NCBI GenBank assembly: GCA_046330935.1
Contig: JAXLRU010000006.1
Coordinates: forward strand, 248,001-312,000
Direction of reading: 5' to 3'
Source of the DNA: JAXLRU01 sp046330935
Lineage (GTDB): Bacteria; Actinomycetota; Actinomycetes; Actinomycetales; Kineosporiaceae
DNA length: 64,000 nucleotides
The notes under the pieces are model-generated. The model did no database searches and had not been told where the DNA came from. It saw nothing but the letters and a program-made list of their open reading frames with translations. The position numbers and the translations under genes were made by a program. Below, piece by piece: positions 46,501-55,407 of the stretch. Each line of letters opens with the position of its first letter. Position 1 is the first letter of the stretch.

Positions 46501-47079
46501 GTGGCCGACGCCGGCGACTGGCTGGTGGTGGGCCTCGGCAACCCCGGCCCCTCCTACGCGCGCAACCGGCACAACGTCGGCGCGATGGTCGTCGACGCGC
46601 TCGCCGCGCAGTGGGGCGTGCGCCTCGGGCGCGGCAAGCAGCAGGCCACCGAGGGCATGGCCCGGCGCGGGGACATCACGGTGCGCCTGGCCTGCCCCAC
46701 CACCTACATGAACCTGTCCGGCGGGCCGGTCGCCGGCCTCGCTCGGTACTACAAGGTCAGCCCCGAGCAGGTCCTCGTGGTGCACGACGAGCTCGACCTG
46801 CCGTTCGCGACCCTGCGCCTCAAGCAGGGCGGCGGCGAGGGCGGCCACAACGGCCTGCGGTCGATCTCGGCGAGCCTGGGCACCAAGGAGTACCGCCGCC
46901 TGCGCGTGGGCATCGGACGCCCCCCGGGCCGGATGGACGCTGCCGACTTCGTCCTTCGGGACTTTTCCAGCACGGAGCGGAAAGAGTTGGATTTCCTCCT
47001 CCCCGACGCGTGCGACGTGGTATCGGAGATCCTCGCCCTCGGCTGGGAACGCGCACAGACGGCGACGAACACCCGCTGA
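46501..47079 (+). CDS. pth: peptidyl-tRNA hydrolase
   Basis: 192 residues. GTG 46501 is chosen because AGGAGG lies 5 bases upstream (46490-46495); a TTG at 46477 lacks a site. The enzyme cuts peptidyl-tRNA dropped from ribosomes. Motifs: [21 protein letters not shown] with the catalytic His, [50 protein letters not shown] and [22 protein letters not shown]. All catalytic residues (His, Asp, Asn) are present. Confidence 0.95.
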   Translation: MADAGDWLVVGLGNPGPSYARNRHNVGAMVVDALAAQWGVRLGRGKQQATEGMARRGDITVRLACPTTYMNLSGGPVAGLARYYKVSPEQVLVVHDELDLPFATLRLKQGGGEGGHNGLRSISASLGTKEYRRLRVGIGRPPGRMDAADFVLRDFSSTERKELDFLLPDACDVVSEILALGWERAQTATNTR

Positions 47080-47391
47080 AGCCGCCCGGCCCGCCTCCGC
47101 GGACCCCTCGCCGACATCTGCCCGCAATCGGGGCCTGAGGTCAGGAAATCCTCAGTTCACCAGCGAAGCGACCTTCCGCGGGATCACACTGGCTGCACGG
47201 CGCCCGGGGGCCTTCACGACCCCGTCCTGTCGCGCTGCGTGACGTTGCGTTCACGATGCCCACAAAGGCCGGGGTCTTTTTCCCAGACTTCACTCACGGA
47301 TACCGCCGGACCCTCTACATTCGATCCTGTCGGTAGCACAGAGCGACGGCGCTCCGTCGTCAGCATCAGGCTTGAACAGGCAGGAGAGTCC
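47080..47391. other. 312-bp leader of the sugar-transferase gene
   Basis: No gene supported. A small hairpin CTGAGG-N9-CCTCAG (47135-47155) may end pth transcription. AT-richer DNA at 47270-47340 (GGTCTTTTTCCCAGACTTCAC, CTACATTCGATCCTG) is the likely promoter zone, with CTACAT near 47314 as a possible -10. AGGAGAG (47382-47388) is the ribosome binding site for ATG 47392. Confidence 0.45.
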
Positions 47392-48945
47392 ATGTCTCTC
47401 GCTCACACCTCCGGAGAGGCGGCGCCCCTCGGGCGTCTCGCCGACACCGAGACCCTGGGCGACGCCACGACTCGCACTCGAGGGCGTCACTCCCTGTCCA
47501 CGTCCGGTGTCCAGCTCACGCGCCTGCCGCGACCGGATGTGACCGACGAGGACCCGCGCGTACTGCTCGGCAAGTACCAGAGCCTCGCCGTCGCCTCCGA
47601 CGCGGTGGCCGCCACCGTGGCCGCCATCAGTGGGCACCTCATCCGCTTCGGCCTCACCTCCCCCGCGCACTACGTGCTCATCAGCGCCGCCATCCCCTTC
47701 GTGTGGGTGCTCGTGGTCGCCGCGCGTCGCGGGTACGACCTGCGCTTCCTGGGCACCGGGCCCGAGGAGTACAAGCGCGTGCTCGACGCGGGCCTCGCGC
47801 TGTTCACCCTCATCGCCGTCCTGTCCTACGCCGCCCGCGGTGACCTCTCCCGCGGCTACGTGCTCGTCGCCGTCCCGCTGACCGTGGTCCTGACCCTGAT
47901 CGCGCGCCACGCGCTGCGCGACTGGCTGTTCCGCCTGCGTGCTGCCGGGCGCGGCCTGCAGCGGGTCCTGGTCGTCGGGCGCGCCGACGCGGTGGTGTCT
48001 GTGATCGAGAAGCTCGACCACGAGCCGCAGCACGGCCTCGTCGCCGTCGGCGCGTGCCTGCCCCGCGGCGACATCGAGGTCTCGCACGTCAGCGGCGTCC
48101 CGGTGGTGGGCGACCCCTCCGAGATCATCGACGCGGTCGACGAGACCGGCGCCCACGTCGTCGCCGTCGCCAACCACCCCGACCTCACCGGTCAGGCGCT
48201 GCGCCGCCTGTCGTGGGCGCTGGAGGAGCGCGGCGTCGAGCTCGTCGTCTCTCCCGGCATCATCGAGGTCGCCGGCCCGCGCCTGTCGATCCGCCCGGTC
48301 GCGGGCATGTCGCTGCTGCACCTGGAGCGCCCGGGCGCCTCCGGCAGCAAGCTGCTCATGAAGACGATCTTCGACCGGGTGCTCGGCTCGCTGCTGCTCC
48401 TGGTCGCGCTGCCCGTGATGGCCGTCCTGGCCCTGGCGATCAAGCTCGACGACCGCGGCCCGGTGCTCTTCCGCCAGACCCGCATCGGCATCGGCGGCGA
48501 GCGGTTCACGATGCTGAAGTTCCGCTCGATGTGCGTGGACGCCGAGGCCCGCCTGGCGGCCCTGCGGGCCCAGAGCGAGGGCAACGAGGTCCTCTTCAAG
48601 ATGAGGAACGACCCGCGGATCACCCGGATCGGCGCGATCCTGCGCAAGCTGTCGCTCGACGAGCTGCCCCAGCTGATCAACGTGATCCGTGGGGACATGA
48701 GTCTCGTCGGCCCCCGGCCCCCGCTGCCCGAGGAGGTCGCCGTCTACGGCGAGGACGCCCTGCGCCGCCTGCGGGTCCTGCCGGGCCTGACCGGACTGTG
48801 GCAGGTCAGTGGCCGCAGCGACCTGTCGTGGGAGGAGTCGCTGAGGCTCGACCTGCGCTACGTCGACAACTGGTCGATCGCCCTCGACCTGTCGATCCTG
48901 TGGCGCACCGGCACCGCGGTCCTGAAGAAGTCCGGCGCCTACTGA
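47392..48945 (+). CDS. polyprenyl-phosphate sugar phosphotransferase (exopolysaccharide initiation)
   Basis: 517 residues from ATG 47392 with AGGAGAG upstream. The first 75 residues are polar. Four membrane helices follow (LAVASDAVAATVAAISGHLI, YVLISAAIPFVWVLVVAARR, GLALFTLIAVLSYAA, YVLVAVPLTVVLTLIARHAL), then a Rossmann-like domain (RVLVVGRADAVVSVIEKL...HVVAVANHPDL). The C-terminal 190 residues are the bacterial sugar transferase domain: KTIFDRVLGSLLLLVALPVM, DRGPVLFRQTRIGIGG, FTMLKFRSMCVDAE, KLSLDELPQLINVIRGDMSLVGPRPPLPEEV and LPGLTGLWQVSGRSDLSWEE. It would transfer a sugar-phosphate to undecaprenyl-phosphate, the first step of capsule or exopolysaccharide assembly. No polysaccharide cluster is seen beside it. 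Confidence 0.93.
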   Translation: MSLAHTSGEAAPLGRLADTETLGDATTRTRGRHSLSTSGVQLTRLPRPDVTDEDPRVLLGKYQSLAVASDAVAATVAAISGHLIRFGLTSPAHYVLISAAIPFVWVLVVAARRGYDLRFLGTGPEEYKRVLDAGLALFTLIAVLSYAARGDLSRGYVLVAVPLTVVLTLIARHALRDWLFRLRAAGRGLQRVLVVGRADAVVSVIEKLDHEPQHGLVAVGACLPRGDIEVSHVSGVPVVGDPSEIIDAVDETGAHVVAVANHPDLTGQALRRLSWALEERGVELVVSPGIIEVAGPRLSIRPVAGMSLLHLERPGASGSKLLMKTIFDRVLGSLLLLVALPVMAVLALAIKLDDRGPVLFRQTRIGIGGERFTMLKFRSMCVDAEARLAALRAQSEGNEVLFKMRNDPRITRIGAILRKLSLDELPQLINVIRGDMSLVGPRPPLPEEVAVYGEDALRRLRVLPGLTGLWQVSGRSDLSWEESLRLDLRYVDNWSIALDLSILWRTGTAVLKKSGAY

Positions 48946-49319
48946 CCTCCCTGCGGCGCCACGGCGTCGCCGGCCGAAGGCGCGGGCAGCACCCCGCTGT
49001 CCGCGCCTTCTGATTTGCCCGTCAGATAGGGCAGACTGGGTGACCGTGCGTTGTCGGGACACGGAAAACGGCAGGAAGCCGATAGCTCATCGTCACCTCT
49101 GCGCACCGTGGGTCGCCCTGAGTCGAGCACGCCGGCGGGGGCACTCGTTGATCGTGCGAGGTGCGGGCACGACGTCCCCGCCCCGCCCGGACGCCCGTCA
49201 CAATGGAGGGCGGCACGGGAGTACCGTCAGCCGCTGCACCGCACGACGCGATCGACGGCCGTGACTCCGCGAGGCACCTGTCGCTCCCGGCCCCCCCGGC
49301 CCCGTTCAGGAAGACACCG
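48946..49319. other. 374-bp region upstream of the cysQ-cysD-cysN operon
   Basis: No gene supported. It should hold the promoter of the sulfate-assimilation operon. The AT-richer stretch 49009-49030 (CTTCTGATTTGCCCGTCAGA) is the best candidate zone. I saw no conserved riboswitch core. Just before ATG 49320, AGGAAGACACCG (49308-49319) supplies a moderate ribosome binding site. Confidence 0.4.
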
Positions 49320-50081
49320 ATGACCTCCTACCGCGATGACGCCGCCCTGGCCCGGCAGCTGGCCGACGAGGCCGGCCACGCCTTGCTGGGCATCCGTGGC
49401 ACCGCCACGGGCAGTGCCCTCAAGGACGCGGGTGACGCCGGTGCCCAGAAGGTGCTCGCGGCGCGCCTGGCCGAGTTCCGCCCGGGCGACGCGGTGCTCA
49501 GCGAGGAGGCGGCCGACTCCGCCGCCCGGCTCAGCGCCGAGCGGGTCTGGATCATCGACCCCCTGGACGGCACGCGCGAGTACGGCGAGCCCCCGCGCTG
49601 GGACTGGGCGGTGCACGTGGCCCTGTGGGTCTCGGGCGAGCTCGTCGCCGGGGCCGTGGCCCTGCCCGCTGCCGGCGTCACCTACGCCACCGACACCCCT
49701 CCCGCCCTCCCGGCCCGTCCCGAGGGGCCGCTGCGCCTCGCGGTCAGCCGCAGCCGTCCCCCGGCGTTCGTCACGGCCATGGCCGCCGAGCTCGGCGCCG
49801 AGCTGGTGCCCATGGGGTCGGCCGGCGTGAAGTGCGCCAGCGTGTGGCGCGGTGAGGCCGACGCGTACGTGCACGCGGGCGGCCAGTTCGAATGGGATTC
49901 CGCGGCCCCCGTGGCCGTGGCGCGGGCCGCGGGGCTGTTCACCAGCCGCATCGACGGCAGCCCGCTGCAGTACAACCAGCCCGACCCCAAGCTGCCCGAC
50001 CTCGTGGTGGCCCGTCCGGAGTTCGCCGAGGCCATCCTCGAGCAGACCGGACGGTTCCTCGTCCAGGAGCCGACCCGATGA
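49320..50081 (+). CDS. cysQ: 3'(2'),5'-bisphosphate nucleotidase / inositol monophosphatase family
   Basis: 253 residues from ATG 49320. The metal-site motifs of the family are visible: VLSEEAADSAARLSAERVW (Glu), VWIIDPLDGTREYGEPPRWDWAVHVAL (Asp-x-x-Asp-Gly-Thr) and the late QFEWDSAAPVAVARAAG with WDxAAP. It removes phosphate from 3'-phosphoadenosine 5'-phosphate, the by-product of PAPS use. It is first in a tight operon: its stop overlaps the cysD start (ATGA). That context fixes its role in sulfate assimilation rather than inositol metabolism. Confidence 0.92.
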   Translation: MTSYRDDAALARQLADEAGHALLGIRGTATGSALKDAGDAGAQKVLAARLAEFRPGDAVLSEEAADSAARLSAERVWIIDPLDGTREYGEPPRWDWAVHVALWVSGELVAGAVALPAAGVTYATDTPPALPARPEGPLRLAVSRSRPPAFVTAMAAELGAELVPMGSAGVKCASVWRGEADAYVHAGGQFEWDSAAPVAVARAAGLFTSRIDGSPLQYNQPDPKLPDLVVARPEFAEAILEQTGRFLVQEPTR

Positions 50082-51013
50082 CCGACCAGACCGTCCTGCC
50101 CACGGCCGGACCTCAGGAGTACCGGCTGTCCCAGCTGGACACCCTCGAGGCCGAGGCCATCCACATCTTCCGGGAGGTGGCGGCCGAGTTCGAGCGACCC
50201 GTGCTGCTGTTCTCCGGGGGCAAGGACTCGATCGTCATGCTGCGGCTGGCCGAGAAGGCCTTCGCCCCGGCGCGCATCCCCTTCCCCGTGATGCACGTGG
50301 ACACCGGCCACAACTTCCCCGAGGTGCTGGAGTACCGCGACCGCCGCGTCGCCGAGCTCGGCGTCCAGCTCGTCGTCGCCAGCGTGCCCGACGCCATCGC
50401 CCGCGGGCTCGTCGCCGAGCTGCCCGACGGCACCCGCAACCGCATCCAGACGCCCGTGCTGCTCGACGCGATCGAGAAGCACCGGTTCACGGCCGCGTTC
50501 GGCGGTGCCCGTCGCGACGAGGACAAGGCCCGCGCCAAGGAGCGCGTCTTCTCCTTCCGCGACGAGTTCGGCCAGTGGGACCCGAAGAACCAGCGTCCCG
50601 AGCTGTGGAGCCTGTACAACAGCAAGATCCACCTGGGCGAGAGCATCCGGGTGTTCCCGCTGTCCAACTGGACCGAGCTGGACATCTGGCACTACGTGCA
50701 GCGCGAGGAGATCCCGCTGCCCTCGATCTACTACTCCCACGACCGCGAGGTGTTCGACCGCGGCGGCATGCTCTACGCCAACAACGAGTTCTGCCGGCCC
50801 CGTGAGGGTGAGCAGACCTTCATCGCCCGCGTGCGCTACCGCACGGTGGGCGACGCGAGCCTCACGGCCGCCGTCCTGAGCGACGCGGACACCGTGGAGA
50901 AGATCATCGACGAGGTCGCCTCGACCCGGATCACCGAGCGGGGAGCAACCCGCGGTGACGACAAGTTCAGCGAGGCGGCCATGGAGGACCGGAAGCGGGA
51001 AGGGTACTTCTGA
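50078..51013 (+). CDS. cysD: sulfate adenylyltransferase small subunit
   Basis: 311 residues from ATG 50078, overlapping the cysQ stop. The PP-loop ATP-binding motif is VLLFSGGKDSIVMLRLAEKA. Other conserved parts are FPVMHVDTGHNFPEVLEYRD, AAFGGARRDEDKARAKERVFS, LWSLYNSKIHLGESIRVFPL, NWTELDIWHYV and the C-terminal AAMEDRKREGYF. CysD makes APS from sulfate and ATP with CysN as GTPase partner. cysN starts 2 bp after the stop. Confidence 0.97.
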   Translation: MTDQTVLPTAGPQEYRLSQLDTLEAEAIHIFREVAAEFERPVLLFSGGKDSIVMLRLAEKAFAPARIPFPVMHVDTGHNFPEVLEYRDRRVAELGVQLVVASVPDAIARGLVAELPDGTRNRIQTPVLLDAIEKHRFTAAFGGARRDEDKARAKERVFSFRDEFGQWDPKNQRPELWSLYNSKIHLGESIRVFPLSNWTELDIWHYVQREEIPLPSIYYSHDREVFDRGGMLYANNEFCRPREGEQTFIARVRYRTVGDASLTAAVLSDADTVEKIIDEVASTRITERGATRGDDKFSEAAMEDRKREGYF

Positions 51014-51015
51014 CA

Positions 51016-52257
51016 GTGGACATGCTTCGGTTCGCCACCGCAGGCTCCGTCGACGACGGCAAGAGCACGCTCATCGGGCGACTGCTCTACGACTCGAAGT
51101 CGATCTTCGAAGACCAGCTGGACGCCGTCGAGGCGGCCTCGAAGGCGCACGGCGACGACTACGTGAACCTCGCACTGCTCACCGACGGCCTGCGGGCCGA
51201 GCGCGAGCAGGGGATCACGATCGACGTCGCCTACCGCTACTTCGCGACGCCCAAGCGGAAGTTCATCATCGCCGACACCCCCGGGCACATCCAGTACACC
51301 CGGAACATGGTCACGGGTGCCTCCACGGCCGACCTCGCGATCATCCTGGTGGACGCCCGCAAGGGGCTCGTGGAGCAGTCGCGCCGGCACGCGTTCATCG
51401 CGACCCTGCTGCGCGTGCCGCACCTGGTGCTCGCCGTCAACAAGATGGACCTCGTCGGCTACGACCGGGCCACCTACGAGGCGATCGCCGACGAGTTCGA
51501 GAAGTTCGCGGCGAAGCTCGAGGTGCACGACCTCACGGTGATCCCGATGTCGGCGCTCAAGGGCGACAACATCGTCACCCGCAGCGAGAACATGCCCTGG
51601 TACGAGGGCCCCTCGCTGCTGCACCACCTCGAGCACGTGCACGTGGCCAGCGACCGCAACCTGATCGACGTCCGGTTCCCCGTGCAGTACGTGATCCGGC
51701 CGATGTCGGACAAGCTGCACGACTACCGCGGCTACGCGGGCACGGTGGCCGGCGGGGTCATGAAGGTCGGCGACGAGGTCATGGCCCTGCCGTCGGGCTT
51801 CACCAGCAAGATCGCGGCGATCGACGTCGCGGGTGAGTCGGTGGACGCCGCCTTCCCGCCCATGGCCGTGACCGTGCGGCTGGAGGACGAGATCGACATC
51901 TCGCGCGGCGACATGCTCTGCCGCGTCAACAACGCGCCGACGGTCACCCAGGACCTCGACGCGATGGTCTGCTGGATGAGCGACAAGCCGCTCGTGCCGG
52001 GGCAGAAGCTGGCGATCAAGCACACCACCCGCACGGCGCGCACGATGGTCAAGGAGCTGCACTACCGGCTCGACATCAACACGCTGCACCGCGACGAGAA
52101 CAGCGGGCAGCTGGGGCTCAACGACATCGGCCGGATCCGCCTGCGCACCACGGGCCCGCTGTTCGTCGACGAGTACCGGCGCAACCGCACCACCGGCGGG
52201 TTCATCCTCATCGACGAGGCGACCAACGCCACCGTCGGTGCCGGCATGGTGCTCTGA
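51016..52257 (+). CDS. cysN: sulfate adenylyltransferase large subunit (GTPase)
   Basis: 413 residues from GTG 51016. An EF-Tu-like GTPase: G1 ATAGSVDDGKSTLIGRLLYDS, G2 around EQGITIDVAYRYF, G3 ADTPGHIQYTRNM, G4 AVNKMDLVGYD and G5 MSALKGDNI. Two beta-barrel domains follow. The protein ends at the usual CysN boundary with no fused APS kinase, so the separate kinase at 1514-2938 is needed for PAPS. GTP hydrolysis drives APS formation by CysD. A bidirectional hairpin follows. Confidence 0.97.
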   Translation: MDMLRFATAGSVDDGKSTLIGRLLYDSKSIFEDQLDAVEAASKAHGDDYVNLALLTDGLRAEREQGITIDVAYRYFATPKRKFIIADTPGHIQYTRNMVTGASTADLAIILVDARKGLVEQSRRHAFIATLLRVPHLVLAVNKMDLVGYDRATYEAIADEFEKFAAKLEVHDLTVIPMSALKGDNIVTRSENMPWYEGPSLLHHLEHVHVASDRNLIDVRFPVQYVIRPMSDKLHDYRGYAGTVAGGVMKVGDEVMALPSGFTSKIAAIDVAGESVDAAFPPMAVTVRLEDEIDISRGDMLCRVNNAPTVTQDLDAMVCWMSDKPLVPGQKLAIKHTTRTARTMVKELHYRLDINTLHRDENSGQLGLNDIGRIRLRTTGPLFVDEYRRNRTTGGFILIDEATNATVGAGMVL

Positions 52258-52287
52258 CCCTCGCCGCACGACCTCCCGCACGACGAC

Positions 52288-52321
52288 GAAGGCCGCCACC
52301 CCCGAGGGGGTGGCGGCCTTC
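52288..52321. terminator. bidirectional terminator between cysN and prs
   Basis: A 14-16 bp perfect stem (GAAGGCCGCCACCCCC and its complement) with a 2-4 base loop sits between two convergent genes, 30 bp after the cysN stop and 21 bp before the prs stop. On the plus strand it is followed by CGCGGTG rather than a T-run. Confidence 0.8.
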
Positions 52322-52341
52322 GCGGTGTCGCGGGGGGACGC

Positions 52342-53319
52342 TCAGCTGTTGCCGTCGAACAGGCTCGTGACCGAGCCGTCGTCGAACACCTCGCGGATCG
52401 CGCGGGCGACCATGGGGGCGATCGAGAGCACGGTCAGCTTGGGGAAGAGGCGGTCCTCGGCCAGGGGCAGCGTGTCGGTGACGATGACCTCGCTGATCGA
52501 GCTGTTCTTCAGCCGGTCGACGGCGGGGCCCGACAGGAGCGCGTGGGTGGCGGCCACGATGACGTCGGCGGCGCCGTTCTCCTTCAGCGCCTCGGCGGCC
52601 TGGCAGATGGTGCCGGCGGTGTCGATCATGTCGTCGACGAGGACGCAGGTGCGGCCCTTGACGTCACCGACGACCTCGTGGACGCGCACCTGGTTGGGCA
52701 CGTTCGGGTCGCGGCGCTTGTGGATGATCGCCAGGGGGGCGCCGAGGCGGTCGGACCACAGGTCGGCCACCCGCACCCGGCCCGCGTCGGGGGAGACGAC
52801 GGTGAGCTTGGTGCGGTCCACGCGCTTGCGCACGTAGTCGGCGAGCAGCGGCAGCGCCCAGAGGTGGTCGACCGGGCCGTCGAAGAAGCCCTGGATCTGC
52901 GCGGTGTGCAGGTCGACCGCCATCAGCCGGTCGGCGCCGGCGGTCTTGAACAGGTCGCTGACCAGGCGGGCCGAGATCGGCTCGCGGCCGCGGTGCTTCT
53001 TGTCCTGGCGGGCGTAGGCGTAGCACGGGGCGATGACGGTGATCCGCTTGGCGGAGGCCCGCTTCAGCGCGTCCACCATGATCAGCTGCTCCATGACCCA
53101 CTGGTTGATGGGGGCGCAGTGGCTCTGGATGACGAAGGCGTCGCAGCCGCGGACGCTCTCGCCGAACCGGACGTAGATCTCGCCGTTGGCGAAGTCGTAG
53201 GCGGTGGTGGGGACGAGGTCGACCCCCAGCTCCTTGGCCACCTCGTTCGCGAGCTCGGGGTGAGCCCGGCCGGTCACCAGGACCATGCGCTTCTCACTGG
53301 TGGACGTGATGCCGGTCAT
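52342..53319 (-). CDS. prs: ribose-phosphate pyrophosphokinase
   Basis: 325 residues from ATG 53319, overlapping the glmU stop (ATGA), so the pair is coupled. It makes PRPP for nucleotide, His and Trp synthesis. Motifs: GRAHPELANEVAKELGV, YDFANGEIYVRFGESVRG, YAYARQDKKHRGREPISARLV, VDLHTAQIQGFFDGPVDHL and the PRPP loop CVLVDDMIDTAGTICQAAE. Full length and no changes to active-site residues. Confidence 0.97.
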   Translation of the reverse strand: MTGITSTSEKRMVLVTGRAHPELANEVAKELGVDLVPTTAYDFANGEIYVRFGESVRGCDAFVIQSHCAPINQWVMEQLIMVDALKRASAKRITVIAPCYAYARQDKKHRGREPISARLVSDLFKTAGADRLMAVDLHTAQIQGFFDGPVDHLWALPLLADYVRKRVDRTKLTVVSPDAGRVRVADLWSDRLGAPLAIIHKRRDPNVPNQVRVHEVVGDVKGRTCVLVDDMIDTAGTICQAAEALKENGAADVIVAATHALLSGPAVDRLKNSSISEVIVTDTLPLAEDRLFPKLTVLSIAPMVARAIREVFDDGSVTSLFDGNS

Positions 53320-54992
53320 GCTGTGGGTGCTCCCTCACCTGCGGCAGCCCGCTGTGGGCTGCTCGGTCCCAAACTGCTCGGGTCGGCCACGGAGTCCGTG
53401 GCTGCTTGCCCGCCGGGTGCCCCCGCGCCCGTCGCTCCCGGCGCCGATGCGCCGGAACCCTCGTGGACGCCGTCCGCGCCCTGGGCGTCGCCGCCCTGCC
53501 CCGCCGTCCCCGACTCGTGGCCCGCGACCGCCGCGAGGGCGGCCTGCGCGGCGAGCGCTGCGGGGGTGTCGGGGCGACGACGCAGCGTCCAGCCCTCGAC
53601 CACGCGCTGACGGGCTCGGCCCACGCCCAGCGCTCCGGGAGGCACGTCGTCGGTGATCACCGAACCGGCGGCCGTGTAGGCGCCGTCCCCGATGCTGACG
53701 GGCGCGACGAGCATGGTGTCGCTGCCGATCCGCACCTGGTCGCCCACCGTGATCCGGTGCTTGGCGACGCCGTCGTAGTTGACGAAGACGCTGGCCGCCC
53801 CCACGTTCGAGCCCGCGCCGATCTCGGCGTCGCCCACGTAGGACAGGTGCGGCACCTTGGAGCCGTCGCCGATCACCGCGTTCTTCGTCTCGACGAAACC
53901 GCCGATCTTGCCCTTGACGCCCAGCCGCGTGCCGGGGCGCAGGTAGGCGAACGGGCCCACGGTCGCCCGCTCGCCGATCACGGCGCCCAGCGCGTGGCTG
54001 CGGACCACGTCGGCGCCGGCCCCGACCTGCGTGTCGCGCAGCGTGGTGTCGGGCCCCACCGTGGCGCCGGTGGCGACCGTGGTGGTGCCGTGCAGCTGGA
54101 CACCGGGCAGCAGCGTGGCGTCGGGTTCGAGGCTCACCTGGACGTCGACCCACGTGGTCGAGGGGTCGACCACCGTGACGCCGGCGAGCATCCACGCGCG
54201 CAGGACGCGCCGGTTCAGCTCGGCCCCGAGGGCGGCCAGCTGGGCCTTGTCGTTGACGCCCTCGACCTGCCAGAGGTCGCCGGTGACGAGCGCGCGGACC
54301 CGCCCGCCGTCGGCGCGGGCGATGCCGAGGACGTCGGTGAGGTACTGCTCGCCCTGTGCGTTGTCGGTGGACAGCCGCCCCAGCGCCGAGGCGAGGACGG
54401 CGGCGTCGAAGGCGTAGATCCCGGAGTTGATCTCGGTGAGCGCCCGCTGCGCGGCGTCGGCGTCCTTGTGCTCGACGATGCCCAGGACGTCCCCGGCGTC
54501 GTCGCGCAGGATGCGGCCGTAGCCGCTGGGGTCGGGCACGACGGCGGTGAGGACGACGGCGGCGGCCTGCTCGGCCTCGCGCAGCTCGACCAGCTCGCGC
54601 AGGGTGTCGGGGGCCAGCAGCGGGACGTCCCCGTAGGTGACGACGACCGTGCGGCCCGGGTGCTCGCCGGCGTCGACCCCGGCGGTGGCGAGCAGGCCGG
54701 CGAGCCCGCACCCGACGGCGCGGCCGGTGCCCTTGACGTCGTCCTGGTCGGCGACGACGAGCCGGGTGCCGAGCTCGGTCGCCACCTGCTCGGCGTGGGG
54801 GGCGACGAGGTCGCGACGGTGGCGCACGACGGCGACGAGATGGTCGGGCTCGAGGGCGGCGGCCGCGGCGAGGGCGTGCCCGAGCAGGGAGCGGCCACCG
54901 ATCTCGTGCAGCACCTTGGGGGTCTGCGAGCGCATCCTCGTTCCCTCACCGGCGGCGAGGACGACGACGGCGAGGGGGCGGACGGGGCTCAC
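53316..54992 (-). CDS. glmU: bifunctional UDP-N-acetylglucosamine pyrophosphorylase / glucosamine-1-P acetyltransferase
   Basis: 558 residues from GTG 54992, with GAGGAGG 9 bases upstream. The N-terminal uridylyltransferase has VVVLAAGEGTRMRSQTPKVL, TYGDVPLLAPDTL and IVEHKDADAAQ. The C-terminal half is a left-handed beta-helix of hexapeptide repeats (WVDVQVSLEPDATLLPGVQL...VGPFAYLRPGTRLGVKGKIG) with the catalytic His region in SYVGDAEIGAGSNVGAASVF. It makes UDP-GlcNAc for peptidoglycan. About 80 extra C-terminal residues (SGTAGQGGDAQGADGVHEG...) are Gly/Ala-rich and dispensable-looking. tRNA-Gln lies upstream and prs downstream. Confidence 0.97.
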   Translation of the reverse strand: MSPVRPLAVVVLAAGEGTRMRSQTPKVLHEIGGRSLLGHALAAAAALEPDHLVAVVRHRRDLVAPHAEQVATELGTRLVVADQDDVKGTGRAVGCGLAGLLATAGVDAGEHPGRTVVVTYGDVPLLAPDTLRELVELREAEQAAAVVLTAVVPDPSGYGRILRDDAGDVLGIVEHKDADAAQRALTEINSGIYAFDAAVLASALGRLSTDNAQGEQYLTDVLGIARADGGRVRALVTGDLWQVEGVNDKAQLAALGAELNRRVLRAWMLAGVTVVDPSTTWVDVQVSLEPDATLLPGVQLHGTTTVATGATVGPDTTLRDTQVGAGADVVRSHALGAVIGERATVGPFAYLRPGTRLGVKGKIGGFVETKNAVIGDGSKVPHLSYVGDAEIGAGSNVGAASVFVNYDGVAKHRITVGDQVRIGSDTMLVAPVSIGDGAYTAAGSVITDDVPPGALGVGRARQRVVEGWTLRRRPDTPAALAAQAALAAVAGHESGTAGQGGDAQGADGVHEGSGASAPGATGAGAPGGQAATDSVADPSSLGPSSPQRAAAGEGAPTA

Positions 54993-55120
54993 GAGTGCAA
55001 GCCTCCTCGGCCTGGTCGGTGGCACGACGCTGCCGATCCTACCGCTGCGAACCGGGACCGCCGGCCGCCCGCGGGCTCCCCCGCCGGGGCGTCCACGCCC
55101 CCGGCCGGGGCCGACCAGTG

Positions 55121-55192
55121 CTCCGCCCACCCGATTCGAACAGGTACCTCAAGGCTCCAAAGGCCTGTGTGCTGCCGTTACACCAGGGCGGA
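55121..55192 (-). tRNA. tRNA-Gln (anticodon UUG)
   Basis: 72 nt on the minus strand. Acceptor TCCGCCC pairs with GGGCGGA. The D-arm is TGGTGTAACGGCAGCAC and the anticodon stem CAGGC/GCCTT encloses CTTTGGA (anticodon TTG). The T-arm ACCTG-TTCGAAT-CGGGT has the GTTCGAATC core. The discriminator is G; CCA is not encoded. It sits upstream of glmU on the same strand, a common actinobacterial arrangement. Confidence 0.95.
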
Positions 55193-55407
55193 TCGGCGGG
55201 GGCCGTCCTCCGGTTCCCGCCGCGGGCAAGTCTGCCATCGCCGCATGGACGGCCGCCGTGCGGGCACAGGGTGAGCAGTCCCCCGGACGAAATCATGAGG
55301 ACGGAGTCTTGGCGACTACGCGACCGTAGCTTACGGTGGCGTAGCCGGGCTCGTCCGGTTTCACCCGCCGTCGGGGTCACCCCGGCACACCCCTTCGGAG
55401 CGTTCGC

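Noticed and set aside
48946..49319. SAM or other sulfur riboswitch before cysQ-cysD-cysN
   Set aside because: No conserved core or paired arms could be found by eye.
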